Below, piece after piece: positions 45,614 to 56,284 of a stretch of 64,000 bases of DNA. The stretch's first letter is position 1. Every line of letters begins with the position of its first letter. Position numbers and translations under genes: made by a program. The stretch comes from Phialocephala subalpina (lineage: Eukaryota; Ascomycota; Leotiomycetes; Helotiales; Mollisiaceae): the NCBI GenBank assembly GCA_900073065.1, contig FJOG01000038.1:213243-277242 (forward strand), written 5' to 3'. The notes under the pieces were generated by a model. That model saw only the letters and a program-made list of their open reading frames with translations, was not told the origin of the DNA and did no database searches.

Positions 45614-46871
45614 ATGCTGTTGAACCACTTGCACTCATTTTTACTTCTCCCATCACTGGTGGCACTTGGCCAGAGTCTTGCCATTCAAAAAGGACAGCGC
45701 GCACTTCAAGCCCAAGCGGCTGTCTCGAGGTTCAAGGCACGAGTGCAACATCGGGACAGTACTCCTCACTCAGCTCTGCCGTCGCAGCTCTAGGTTCTGG
45801 ATCAGATGATGCATGCATTTTTATTTATGCAGGAACCTACGAAGAGCAAGTATCGATTGAGTATGAAGGGAACCTCACCATCTATGGGTACACGAGCGAG
45901 TAAGTTCAGAGGCTGTTCCCAACTTCAAATCATGATCTAACAATGGACGCAGCACTTCCAGCTACTCGAGCAACGAAGTTACAATCTCCAGCTCCCAGTC
46001 ATCGGCGGAAGCGGGCACGTTAGATGACAGCTCTGCCGTAAACTTTGCAAGTGATGGAATCAACATCTACAATATCAACTTTGAAAACACCTTCGGTACG
46101 GCTTCTCAGGTAGGTTTTCCGTTTCGTTGGCCAAGAATCAATGGAACTGATTCTCGGCACTAGGCTGTTGCAGTCACTGCCAACGGAGACTCGCAGGGCT
46201 TCTATGGCTGCCAGTTCATAGGCTGGCAAGATACGTTGTATTCGAAGGCAGGTAATCAATACTACAAAAGTTGCTACATTGAGGGTAAGTTTCACAAGAT
46301 TTTTAACTCCAAGTTGATTTTTTTCATTCCTGACAATACCGCAGGAGCAACAGACTTCATCTTCGGAGATGCTGCAGCTTGGTTCGATTCTTGTAAGCAC
46401 CCCAAGACCCGAATGTAAGCATACAGAGACTGACACCAAACAGGCGATATCGCAGCGAAGAAAGCTGGAGCAGCCATAACAGCAAATAGCAGGACTCTCT
46501 CAACAGACGATGCATGGTACGTCTTCGACAGCTGCAACGTCGATGCAGCTTCTGGCTACTCGCTTGAAGGAGAGGTATATCTTGGCAGACCTTGGAGAGT
46601 GCTCGCTCGAGTGATGTTCCAGAGCTCTGTTTTGTCGAATATCATCAATGCTGCGGGGTGGACGACTATGGCGGACAATGCAACGCCGTGAGTACCCCTC
46701 TTTTGTGGATAATGCGGTCACGTACTGACCGTTAGCAGGGTCTTTGAGGAGTTTAACAATAGTGGTGATGGATCAGATACATCGGACAGGGAGTACACGA
46801 CGACTGCGACGGCGGCTGTGACCCAGTCAGAGCTTTGGGGAGATGCTAGTTGGATTGATGCCACTTACTAA
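45614..46871 (+). CDS. Secreted CE8 pectin methylesterase, with a one-base shift in exon 1
   Basis: Exons 45614-45899, 45953-46109, 46164-46284, 46345-46392, 46444-46687, 46739-46871. Five introns have consensus ends and matching phases. CE8 landmarks are DDACIFIYAGTYEEQVSIEY, the catalytic strands NGDSQGFYGCQFIGWQDTLY and GATDFIFGDAAAWFDSCDI, and YLGRPWRVLARVMFQ. It removes methyl esters from homogalacturonan and so prepares it for the adjacent GH28 enzyme. The signal peptide from ATG 45614 (MLLNHLHSFLLLPSLVALGQ) is in one frame and SSPSGCLEVQGTSATSG in another. The exons sum to 989 nt, one short of a multiple of three. A missing A in the run at 45687-45691 would restore a 329-residue enzyme. 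Sequencing error or inactivating mutation cannot be told apart here. Confidence 0.85.
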
Positions 46872-48835
46872 GGAGGAGAGTTCTTTTCTCATGTACATAT
46901 TGGATGATATCCATTCCTTGTAGATTATGTTCTATGATATCTTTCCCGAACATCTCTCTCCACAATATCAGCTCGCTGCAATGTTCCGAGGAACAATGGT
47001 TGCAATTTCAAACTCGACTTCAGAAGCTCGTCCGAAGTTTCTTGAAGGCCGGTCATCGGAGTCACTCGTAAATTCATGGCGTGACATCAGCGTCCGCATC
47101 TCCTTCACAACATGGCGTGTTCTCCCATTCGCCGGACATCTTTGTCGGTCTGAGGGGCTCGCTTGCTAAACTCGAATCGCATTTGATACCCACTCGACAG
47201 AAACCGACACGCATTCAGGGGGCACATAATTCACTAAGCGAGAATTGATCATGCATGAAATGCCGAATTTGGAAGTTAGCGTCATGAGCCCTCAATGGTA
47301 TTCCTATGGAAAATCGAGCACAATGCATCTTAGAAGGATTAGCAATTTGTGGAAGGAGTATTTCGATGTTGGTATAATTCGTTGTTGAAGAATTTGGTAA
47401 TGCATAGATAAATGACTTCGCAACGATCAAGTGTTTCCCAAGCTTAACGGAGCAAAATCAATACTGGTTGTCAGCTAATATGACATTCATGAAAGTTCCA
47501 TCTTTCCCGGTGCCAGAGCGCAGCATCCAGAGGTGTATATGTATATTCGTTGCCGCCCTAGCATGTGTGGGAATATTTCAGACCTTCACCTCCCCAACTG
47601 GCCGGCCAAAAACCCGTTTTGGGCGGACGACACTTGGCAGTCCTTGACTTCTGCTGTAACAGATTATGCCCTTCGCCATCTCCTCCTGGAATTGCCGATC
47701 TTGATTCCTTCTGTATGTCCTCCTCGACCAAGACATGTGCTGCCAAGGCATTCTCGACGCTTGAGGTATTCGCGGATCGTAGGGGGGATCGAGAGGCTCG
47801 GAGCAGGACAACCCACCACAACAGTTGACGTATAGCCTTTTGGATATCCGTTACTCATACAAAAATTAGCTATAGCCTCCTTAGATCTTTTTGAATTGGC
47901 CGTGGAACAGCAGTGTGTCGTAGGCAGAGCTTCGGTGTGTTCCTCTTCCCTACATACCTCCAACCAAGTAGTCTTCTTCACTTCAAACGTCGTGGCTGCC
48001 GTGGCCCAAGAGGTACTCGTAGGAACCTGGTATTACGCTCCTCCCTTCGATGCACCATTACCATAGTGCCTATGATCTATTCCACAGCTAGTATTCTCTA
48101 CTCCTTGAGCTCATCACCGCCACTCCGCCGGCTCTCGTGATCACTGTGGTCTTGATTGATGCTCTGACCTTACTAGAGCTTCGCAGACGTTTTCTTCGGT
48201 CCTTGGAATCTTTGGTTTGGTATTGTAGGCGTACGTTCTGTGGCAGTGGAATTTTACGTTGAGGAAGTCCAAGAGAATATCAGGTACTCTGGGATACTGC
48301 CCAGGGGTCTTGAACCGTTCTCCTCACCTTCTCCAGGACCGCAGCCTCGTCTCATATCACAACTTCCGCCCTCTTCGATGGACATCCTCGGGCACTGATC
48401 TAGCTGGTTTCTAGACTAGTTCGGGTAGAATGCGCTCAATTGCGCATTGTGATTCCCAAGTTGAACGCGGCTAGCCCGCTCATTGGCCTATTTAATCCAG
48501 ACCTCGTACCATTCGACCGCAACCTTTTCATATTAAGTCCTCCACCACCTTCTTCCCGATCACAACATACAGTCACTTGCTGTACAACACATACTTGATA
48601 CTCTAGTCTCCTCATTGTACGTTCTGTATTCTAGAAGAACCACCAGTTTCGCAGCCTCGAGAAATCTCCAACAATCAGAGCTCGAGATCCCTTCCACAAA
48701 CACATTCTGCATCTTCCTTTCCCTTCCTTCGCGCCCAGCGAACTTCAACATCACCTTTCGGAACGCGAGCGAAGCGCCCTCGTCGATCTCCAAGTGTTTT
48801 TGGATTCTTTCACAGCTTTCGCCCTTGATCCAACA
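46872..48835. other. Long intergenic region, no gene supported
   Basis: 3' flank of CE8 and upstream region of the intact unknown-family gene. Several frames of 70-105 codons overlap one another at 47533-48140 on both strands, a sign of composition not coding. The last ~250 bp are pyrimidine-rich, fitting a 5' leader. Confidence 0.4.
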
Positions 48836-51067
48836 ATGGCGCAGCCACGACAGATTCAAGACTTGTTCAACCTCGTCGTGCAGAACCACCTGAAAGTACC
48901 ACAAAGAATTGAAGAGTTGCGAAACAGCCTCTGCACGACCCAAGAGCAGCTGGCATACCTCTACCGTTGGCGACGAGTCGACATCGAACGAATATGGCGA
49001 GCTTTTGACAACGAAGGGCGGATCAAGACTGTCAGATCTTGCCTCTTGTGTGGCCAAAAGCTCTTGAAGAATGCCAAGGACAACACCTTGCAAGAGACCA
49101 CTCGATTATTCCCGGAGTGGAATCAGGAAGGTCTGGAATCTGGACCCGAGTACTTCCTCAACATGTTGAGACATCGCGCACTGTCCAGCCTTACGGTGCA
49201 GTACTCTTTCGGTATCAATACCGGTGACCGTGGCGATGGTGCCTTCATTGCCAATGGCCTGAGTACCAAGGATTTCAAAGTCCCAGAAATGTTCTCAACA
49301 ACCAGGTACTTGAGATTCGACTGCGACCGCTACTACGGTCTACCCTTGGACCGTCCTAGACCTGGTGCGACGACAGAGCAATGGGCCGAGTTCAACATGA
49401 TCAAGGACCTCAATCTCCGCGCTGCCCAGGGACCTGCTGCATTGACTCTACAGCGACAGAATATGGCGAATTCAGTGGTTATGATCGTGGCCAATAGGCT
49501 ACTCACGGATGATGCACTTGCCAATGTTGCTACCAACCGACCTCAAAAGTCAGATGAAGTGAGGGAAATCGCAATTTCCAAGCTGACTCTGACACCTACG
49601 GTAGCCAAATTGTCTGTTTCTGTACCAGAGTTGCTCTATGAAGCTCTCGAGCAGAAGGATGCCCTCGAGGACTATCTCAACATCTCTTGCACGGAGCCAA
49701 GTGTACTATACTTCCTAACCGAATCTTGGAATTTCAGCAGACCAGGGCTTGCCACGGACGAATTCGGCGAGTCGAGATCAGGGAACATAATGGATCAAAG
49801 CCAATGCAGTGTTTCGTTCTTCGAGATGATCCACAATGCTCTTGTAGGCATTGCTAATTGGTCTTACATTAGTCGATTGATCCAGTATCTCATCGACTTC
49901 GAGAATGACAAAGATTCAAAGGTCATCATTCGTCAAGAGTTATCGAACCTGGTACACGTGGAGTACGAACGCGCTCGAGGCCTGCTGAAGCGATATGTGC
50001 AAATGTGCTCTGGGCGGGAATACTTCAGGCGTACCAAGGATGTGTTCGACAATGGCATCGAACGAGTCTCGATGTCCGCCGATTTCGAACCCAAGACTAT
50101 CGCCATACAGAATCCCCAGCTAAGTTATATGCTCAGCCTCTGCAAGAAAAGGGTCAGTGCCGAAGACGCCGTTCTCACTATCAAGCAACTTGATGCCCAT
50201 TACAACAACTATCCTCAGGATCGTGCTCGTCTGAAGGAAAGAGAGTGGGAATCTTTCAGTGATCTGGCGGTCATTGTTGCTTTCATACAGACCTTGAAAT
50301 TGAGCATAAGCATACCTAGTCACCACCCGAAGAAGGGACAGCTCTACACCACTAAGGCTAAAGCATTGTTCAATGAGCTGGATCCTCTGAAGAAAGGCAT
50401 CAACCTGTCGCAATTCGTTGCCCCCGAGAGCACACTCCTCCTTCCAGGCAAGGCACAAGGAGCCTTAAGTGCCTTGAACAACTATGTTCTCGCCAATACT
50501 GGCTCTGAGATGGGGATCTTGTACGATGACCTTGTCGAAGCTTGTGCATCACGTATGGCACAGTACCTCCAGGAGAACAAAGCGAGGCTGAAGGGAAGAA
50601 GCACGATTGAAGATGCAGCATGGCCAACAACAGATATCCTCACACCAAAGGCTCGGATCGAGCAACGCCGAGAGAAGGAAAAGACACGCCCCCCACACTC
50701 CTCGGTCTTCAACATTACCCTACGTCCTACTCCTCCTCCCGCTGCACCCGCGACTGTGCCCAAACAGAAGTTCAAGGTGAAGGCAAACACGCTGGCGGTG
50801 TTTGGGGGCTTCTTCTCCAGAGGTGAGGCACGAAGCTGGATTCATTGGAACGATTTCGTGGCAGCCATGGAAGATCTGAAATTCACAATAGAGGCTAAAG
50901 GAGGATCTGTCTACCGTTTTGTCCCCTCTCCAGATATGCCAATGAACCAAAGACGCACCAATTTACACCAACCGCATGAGTTCAAGGTCGAGGGGCCTTA
51001 TCTGTACGAAATTGCCGGGAAATTGCGTAGGCACTACGATCTTGGGCCGGATTCTGTTGAACTTTAG
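48836..51067 (+). CDS. Large unknown-family protein, intact copy (743 aa)
   Basis: Single exon from ATG 48836 (MAQPRQIQDLFNLVVQNHLK). Residues 1-480 are helical and without recognised motifs (for example RLFPEWNQEGLESGPEYFLN, NPQLSYMLSLCKKRVSAEDA, REWESFSDLAVIVAFIQTLK). At the position of the stop in the other two copies it reads LSISIPSHHPKKGQLY. A proline/charged linker carries IEQRREKEKTRPPHSSVFNI. The last ~90 residues form a compact domain: WIHWNDFVAAMEDLKF, GGSVYRFVPS, a His-containing HQPHEF segment, and AGKLRRHYDLG. No signal peptide or membrane helix is present. The C-terminal pattern (G-S-x-Y/F-x-F, then H-x-P-H, then a C-terminal helix) recalls small RNA-binding alpha/beta domains, but this is only a hypothesis. 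Confidence 0.85.
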   Translation: MAQPRQIQDLFNLVVQNHLKVPQRIEELRNSLCTTQEQLAYLYRWRRVDIERIWRAFDNEGRIKTVRSCLLCGQKLLKNAKDNTLQETTRLFPEWNQEGLESGPEYFLNMLRHRALSSLTVQYSFGINTGDRGDGAFIANGLSTKDFKVPEMFSTTRYLRFDCDRYYGLPLDRPRPGATTEQWAEFNMIKDLNLRAAQGPAALTLQRQNMANSVVMIVANRLLTDDALANVATNRPQKSDEVREIAISKLTLTPTVAKLSVSVPELLYEALEQKDALEDYLNISCTEPSVLYFLTESWNFSRPGLATDEFGESRSGNIMDQSQCSVSFFEMIHNALVGIANWSYISRLIQYLIDFENDKDSKVIIRQELSNLVHVEYERARGLLKRYVQMCSGREYFRRTKDVFDNGIERVSMSADFEPKTIAIQNPQLSYMLSLCKKRVSAEDAVLTIKQLDAHYNNYPQDRARLKEREWESFSDLAVIVAFIQTLKLSISIPSHHPKKGQLYTTKAKALFNELDPLKKGINLSQFVAPESTLLLPGKAQGALSALNNYVLANTGSEMGILYDDLVEACASRMAQYLQENKARLKGRSTIEDAAWPTTDILTPKARIEQRREKEKTRPPHSSVFNITLRPTPPPAAPATVPKQKFKVKANTLAVFGGFFSRGEARSWIHWNDFVAAMEDLKFTIEAKGGSVYRFVPSPDMPMNQRRTNLHQPHEFKVEGPYLYEIAGKLRRHYDLGPDSVEL

Positions 51068-51179
51068 GGAATTTTGGGAAGGCATACAGCTTTTGGCATA
51101 TTGAATAGGAATTAAGACATAAGAAGGACAGTCACATAGACATAGACGTCAGGCATACGGATCATACAGAAATACAGGT

Positions 51180-51204
51180 GGATGGATGGATAGATGGATA
51201 GACG
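51180..51204 (+). repeat. Short GGAT/GATA microsatellite
   Basis: Tandem TGGATGGATGGATAGATGGA-type units just after the intact family gene. Confidence 0.7.
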
Positions 51205-51303
51205 AAGGGAACATACCAGAGCAATAAAACCCCATAGAGACCCAAACTTTCCACGCACTTTCACACATTGAAACCTCTCGTAGGTGAACAATGATCCCAG
51301 CTC

Positions 51304-52937
51304 TCACAAAATATACCTAAACCCCTCCTGCTCCCAATCCGTCTCATCCAACCCGGCACTTGGTAAAACTACAACCCCATTCTCACCACTAACCCTCCCA
51401 GGCTCCGCCTCTAACCTAACACCTTGCATCCTATCTCTCCTCTTATTCTCCCAATCCATATACTGCCTCAGCACCAGAATATCCACGATTCCTAGGCACA
51501 AGCAAATGATGCAAATCTTACAACCTGTCTGATAATGCGGCGCCTCTCTCGCAAAGAAGACCTGCGGACCTGAGATGTTCCCCGCACAATACGCCAGAAA
51601 CAATATCGCTGATACAACAGTTTTCTTTGTGTACCCAGCTACATCACTAGCAATAATGGATAGCGAGAGAGGGAAGCCAGAAGCATAAGCAGCGAAGATG
51701 AATACGCCACCTAGACGACCGGATTTATGGTTGGAAGGCAGGTAGCCGACGAGACACCAGCCGAGGGTTGCGATGCAGAGGAGGCAGGCGATGATTATGC
51801 AGCGGGAGCGACGGAGTTTGGTGGCGAGGTAGGCTGCTATCAATGTGAAGACGACCTGGCAGGCGCCTTGGGGCATACCGAGTTGAAGGGTTCGAAGCTC
51901 GCTGTAGCCGAGGCCTTTGATGATCACGGATGTGAACTGGAGGATGTTAGCTAACAACTGGGTCAATAGGGAGGGGGACAACGTTGGTGACGCCGCCGTT
52001 GGGCAAGCTGGTGAAAGCTGTGTAGAGGAACAGTAACCAGGTCTTTGGGTCCTTGATTGCTTCGAGTGCTTGGTGGGGCTTCCAATGCGTGCTTTTGAAG
52101 CTGTGGGATTGCTTTTGTGGACGGCTGTTGGCGATCTCTCGTTCATGCGGGGTCAGCCAGCGAGCGTTCATGGCGCTGTCTGGCATGAAGAACATCAGGA
52201 CGAGAGCCCATGTGAATGTGATGAGGCCAAAAATGATGAACAGCCATCGCCAGGCAGCGAGCGGGCTATGGATCTCTCCTATTGCATAACCCAAGATTCC
52301 TCCGAATATGCTGGCGAGACCATTACCGGCAAACCAGATGCCGTGGCGGAGGGAATGCTCGGAAGGCTTGTACCACAGACCAGTGATCAAACTAAAGCCA
52401 GGGCTGATGATACTTTCGAATACGCCCAGGAGAACACGAAGAGCCGTGAGAGATGCAAAGTTTGACGCTGCGCCATGGCACATGAGGACTATTGACCAGC
52501 AAAGGATGGCGGATGCTAGGTATTTCCCGAGGGGAAACTTGACGAAACCGACTGAGCCTGGGAAGGACGCGACGAGGTACCCGAAGTAGAAAGCGCTGCT
52601 GCACCATGAATATTGCTGGCCAACGAGATGCTAATGCAGTGTTAATCGGGTCATGGAGCGGGAAATAATTCTTACGATATCTTTTTGAATCCCCATCACC
52701 GCAGTGTATCCTAGGGTGATCTTGTCGAGATATTGAAGCATGTATGTGACGAACATTAGAGGCATCAAACTGAAGAGGGATACTGTAAGTATCTATGCTA
52801 GTAGAGCTTGCGACTGAATGCACTTACTGAAGATCAATTTTGCGGAGAATGACTTTTTCTTCATCGTCTACGACGACGAGCTGGGGTGGTACCTTCTCAT
52901 CGAATTGAATATCTGTCGGATCTTGGGATTTCTCCAT
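51304..52937 (-). CDS. MFS transporter, anion:cation symporter (Dal5/allantoate-type)
   Basis: Exons 52937-52828, 52769-52676, 52630-51983, 51936-51304 (1485 nt, 494 aa) with matching phases. The start is MEKSQDPTDIQFDEKVPPQL. Conserved family text includes LHLMPLMFVTYMLQYLDKI, TAVMGIQKDIHLVGQQYSWC, LTALRVLLGVFESIISPGF and RHGIWFAGNGLASIFGGIL. About twelve membrane helices are expected. This is the fungal ACS family (Dal5, Tna1, Seo1 relatives) that imports small organic anions such as allantoate, nicotinate or pantothenate. The actual substrate is unknown. The third intron has a weaker donor (GTTGTC) but an excellent branch/acceptor (GCTAACATCCTCCAG). It is divergent from the Zn2Cys6 regulator, which may control it. 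Confidence 0.9.
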
Positions 52938-53602
52938 TGTGAAGATAATTTCCTACCATGCACGAAAGATTTGAGACTCTCTGTAATAAAATAAACAAGA
53001 CTTGACAAGAAATTGTGTGTTGAAACTGCAGCGACCTGCGAGAGATGGGAAGTTTGAAACTATGCCGGGGAAAGAGAGACGGGCAGACACTAGACTGGAG
53101 TTGAAAGATTTATATGTTCATCAACAATCTTATCATGATTGAATGCTACCGAGGACTTCGAAGCATCCGTACGACCGCACGACGGGAGGCCACTTGCTCC
53201 ATTGCTCTTTCTGGAGATATTCTGGGGTGATTGATACACATTTCGATCATAATGTTGGGGTACTGATAGACCGATTCGCGACGACTCAGTTAGCGAGACC
53301 GATGGATGATCAGTTGTTGTACGAAGGATGTAGTTCTCAATTTCTATCGTGATAATGATGAATGAAGAATGAAGTTGGTGGTTGATTTTTCCGACGAGGC
53401 AGATCTGTGCATAGCCCCCTTCCCTGTGGCGCCAGCGACTGGCCACAAGCTCTCACAACCTCCGACGAATCTCGAGCTGAGCACCGACGACACCTCAACC
53501 ACCAATATCCCCCCGACGTTGTCGAACTTGATTATCTCTCATCAAAATCTCCATATTTTTGAATGCGGACGTCAAGGTTCTCATCGGTGAAATGAAGACA
53601 CG
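52938..53602. promoter_or_regulatory. Divergent promoter of transporter and Zn2Cys6 regulator
   Basis: The 665-bp shared region between divergent starts. Regulator-transporter divergent pairs often share control. No gene is supported; a frame on the minus strand (53446-53090) is without features. Confidence 0.4.
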
Positions 53603-55662
53603 ATGCCGCAAAGCAGGTCGGGCGTGCGGATGAAGAAAGGTGGGTATCTCCTTCCTTCCGTCTTGATTCAGTTGTTGACCCAAATAGGATGTGATACTTG
53701 CCGTGCAAGAAAAGTAAAATGCGACATCGAAACGACACCTCCATGCACGGAGTGTTCTGATCAGGGAGAAATGTCGTGCGATTGCGATGAACCCAGGGCA
53801 TCATGCAAAGAATGTACCAGGTTGAATAAGTTATGCTCCTGGCCTGGGTTCGAGGCATCTCTCCACGACCAGAGGGTCGGTACCGGCTCGTACAAGTCAC
53901 GGGCTCGTAATAGCCAATTGTCTTATACGCCTCTGGTGCCAAAGGCTGCTGGCACATCTGGAGGTCCATCCGAGCCGGCGAATGAGCCCGATACAGCAAG
54001 CCCGATGCTGCAAATCTCACATACTGGCTCCATAATGGATCCATCCTCTGCTTTCGGAGGCTCATTGACAGACATGGGCTACAACGATGAAGGAACCTTG
54101 AGAATGCCTTCGAGCCTGGGAGACGGCTTACCTCCCAGTATGGAATCTCCTTTCCCAGCCTATCAATGCGTGGGAAGCTTCGAAGTCCCCTCTGCGCAAG
54201 ACAATATCCACCTCTATTTGACTGCACAATATATCCAGTATGTTCAATACGCCCAACAAGTTCAATACCCCTCTCCACGTTCGCCATTCGTGTCCGGCCA
54301 CTCAATCCCGCTACCAAACTCGATGGAGCTCAGCACCGAGGCTCACCAAGCCCTCGGACATTATCAGACTACCTTCTCAATCTACAGAACAACCAAAGAT
54401 CCCAAGTGGTCGACTCACAAACTTCTTTTGGATCTTGGAAACAGAAGCGAGATGATCATGAATTTCATCCTTGCTGTTGCAATCAACGATGTCTCTCTAC
54501 GCCAAGAGCATGAAGCATCTCTCGAAGCACAAATATACTTCGAAGCAGGCGCACGAGACCTGATGGACATGGTCAAAAGAGACTCTGAAGAAGACTTTGT
54601 GATGGCCATGGCAGGTTTTCTGTTCTTGTATTGGTACATGCCAAAGAGGAAGTCTGTTCCAAGAGAGCGAATCCAACGACTGAGCATGACTGTACTGAGC
54701 TATGTGAAGAGACACAAGCTCGACAGTCGCTGTCTGGAATCCGACTTACAAGAGAATGAAAACGAAGCACCTTCTAGTCTTACTGATCGTGATCGTCCCG
54801 TTTTGGCTCGCCTCATTATCTGGACATTTGACGAAGATGTGAAATGCGGGTTTCAAGGAGCCGGCGGACATCTTGCCAAGTATCTCACCGCACACCGTGA
54901 GAGAACCATGGCAGTCTACGAGGTCTCGCGGACGGTGCTTGAGGCTTACTGGGGGACCACATATCCCAAGGACCAAGTTGATGATGATGATTATAACGCC
55001 ATGGAACTTGAGCTTTTGTGGGCTCTGACGACTCTTTGGCAAGATATCAACGAGCTATCTCAAGGCCAATTTCCACCTCCAGCAGAAGCTCATCGTCGTA
55101 TTGAACAGCGATTTAGCTTACTTGAGAAGGTTCGTTGCAGTCTTACTCCAAAGAAGTTTCCACTGACACCACGCAGAAATACGCATCGGTCTTCCAAAAA
55201 TCTGCGACAACTACACAGCCTCGAGACCGGGTGCTCATCAACGCAGACTACGACGTTGTTCTCTTCAACGCCTTGAAAGTCTACTACTTCCGCGTCAACG
55301 ATACCGACTCGAGCACCGTCGAGATCCCTCCGGATGTACAAATAGCACTAACGAATGTGCTTGAGATCATCGAGAAAACCTTTGCGTCAAAGAGCAGCGA
55401 TCTTCATGATCGCCTTCAGTGGCCTCTATTCCTTGCCGGGATCGAAACTAGCAACCGTATCTACAGGAATTGGATTGTGAACAATATCTCTAGTCGAAGG
55501 GCGAGAGAGGCTTTGCAGCAGACGATTGATCATCAGAGCTGCTCAGGAAAGAGACTGGCTATGAGTGTTATAAAGGCGTTGTTGTGCGAGAGTGATATGT
55601 TTTATCCTACTTCCTTGGAGCAGAACTCTTTCCTTGATGAGATTATCGAGCCTGGGTTTTGA
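53603..55662 (+). CDS. Zn2Cys6 transcription factor with Fungal_trans_2-type domain and an extra Cys triplet
   Basis: Exons 53603-53639, 53688-55129, 55177-55662 (1965 nt, 654 aa). The first intron (GTGGGT/AATAG) joins MKK to GCDTCRARKVKCD. The DNA-binding region has three triplets: C14/C17/C24, C32/C35/C43 and C52/C55/C62, plus a lone C45. The normal binuclear cluster has two. The first and third together (CDTCRARKVKC and CKECTRLNKLC) make a textbook cluster with an 27-residue loop; the first and second make another. A long regulatory domain includes HQALGHYQTTFSIYRTTKD and FILAVAINDVSLRQEHEASL, like the Fungal_trans_2 middle region. The last intron has a GTTCGT donor and joins LLEK to KYASVFQKSA. 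It ends EIIEPGF. It is a nuclear regulator, probably of nearby genes. Confidence 0.87.
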
Positions 55663-56284
55663 TGGGTTTTGGGACGTCGATTCTGCGTTGGCGTTTGGTC
55701 TTTCTATACTTCACGAATTTCTGACTCCATGCCCTGGCGATATATTCGTATCTCAGGACTGCAATAACTATTTCACAAGATTCTAATTCTTCGAGAGTCT
55801 CAGGTCATTTGGTACTTTCATCCGCCACTTGCTCGCAGAGGTAGAGACATCTTAGCCCGTGAAGCTACACGTCATTCTCGTTCAAATCATCACGCCCGAG
55901 TTTCCTCCTACGCCCGACACATAATAATTGGAAAGTCGTTCGCCACGAGTGACCAAAGAGTTCTCATCTTCACCCTCCTGGTCGGAAAAACCGACGAATC
56001 GCAAACAGCTCCACGAAGAACGCCACCCCCACTTCCTCTTCTCCACCTTACATCACTCTTCGCGAGCTCTCGACGACAATCGTGACCGTCAAGGCTAAGA
56101 AGGCATCTGAGACAACTTCATGTTCAAAATCCTTCCACCGAGAAAAAGAAAACTGAAGGGAAAGAGCTGGATATAAGGTCCCTTCCATTCTCGGCAAAGA
56201 TTGACTTCGACTGACATCAACCCCACTTCTCCCTTTTCAAAACTTCATCAACCAACTCAAAACCCACATCAAACTAAGAACAAA
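55663..56284. other. Intergenic, promoter of the M20 gene
   Basis: No gene supported. The CACACCTC/CTCGCAGAGG-type sequences here show no clear repeat. Confidence 0.4.

Noticed and set aside
47533..48140. Cluster of 70-105 codon frames on both strands
   Set aside because: Mutual overlap in four or more frames points to base composition and not coding.
53690..53800. Hidden intron removing the middle Cys triplet of the Zn2Cys6 protein
   Set aside because: No suitable GT donor lies between C24 and the middle triplet in a phase that joins to the third triplet.
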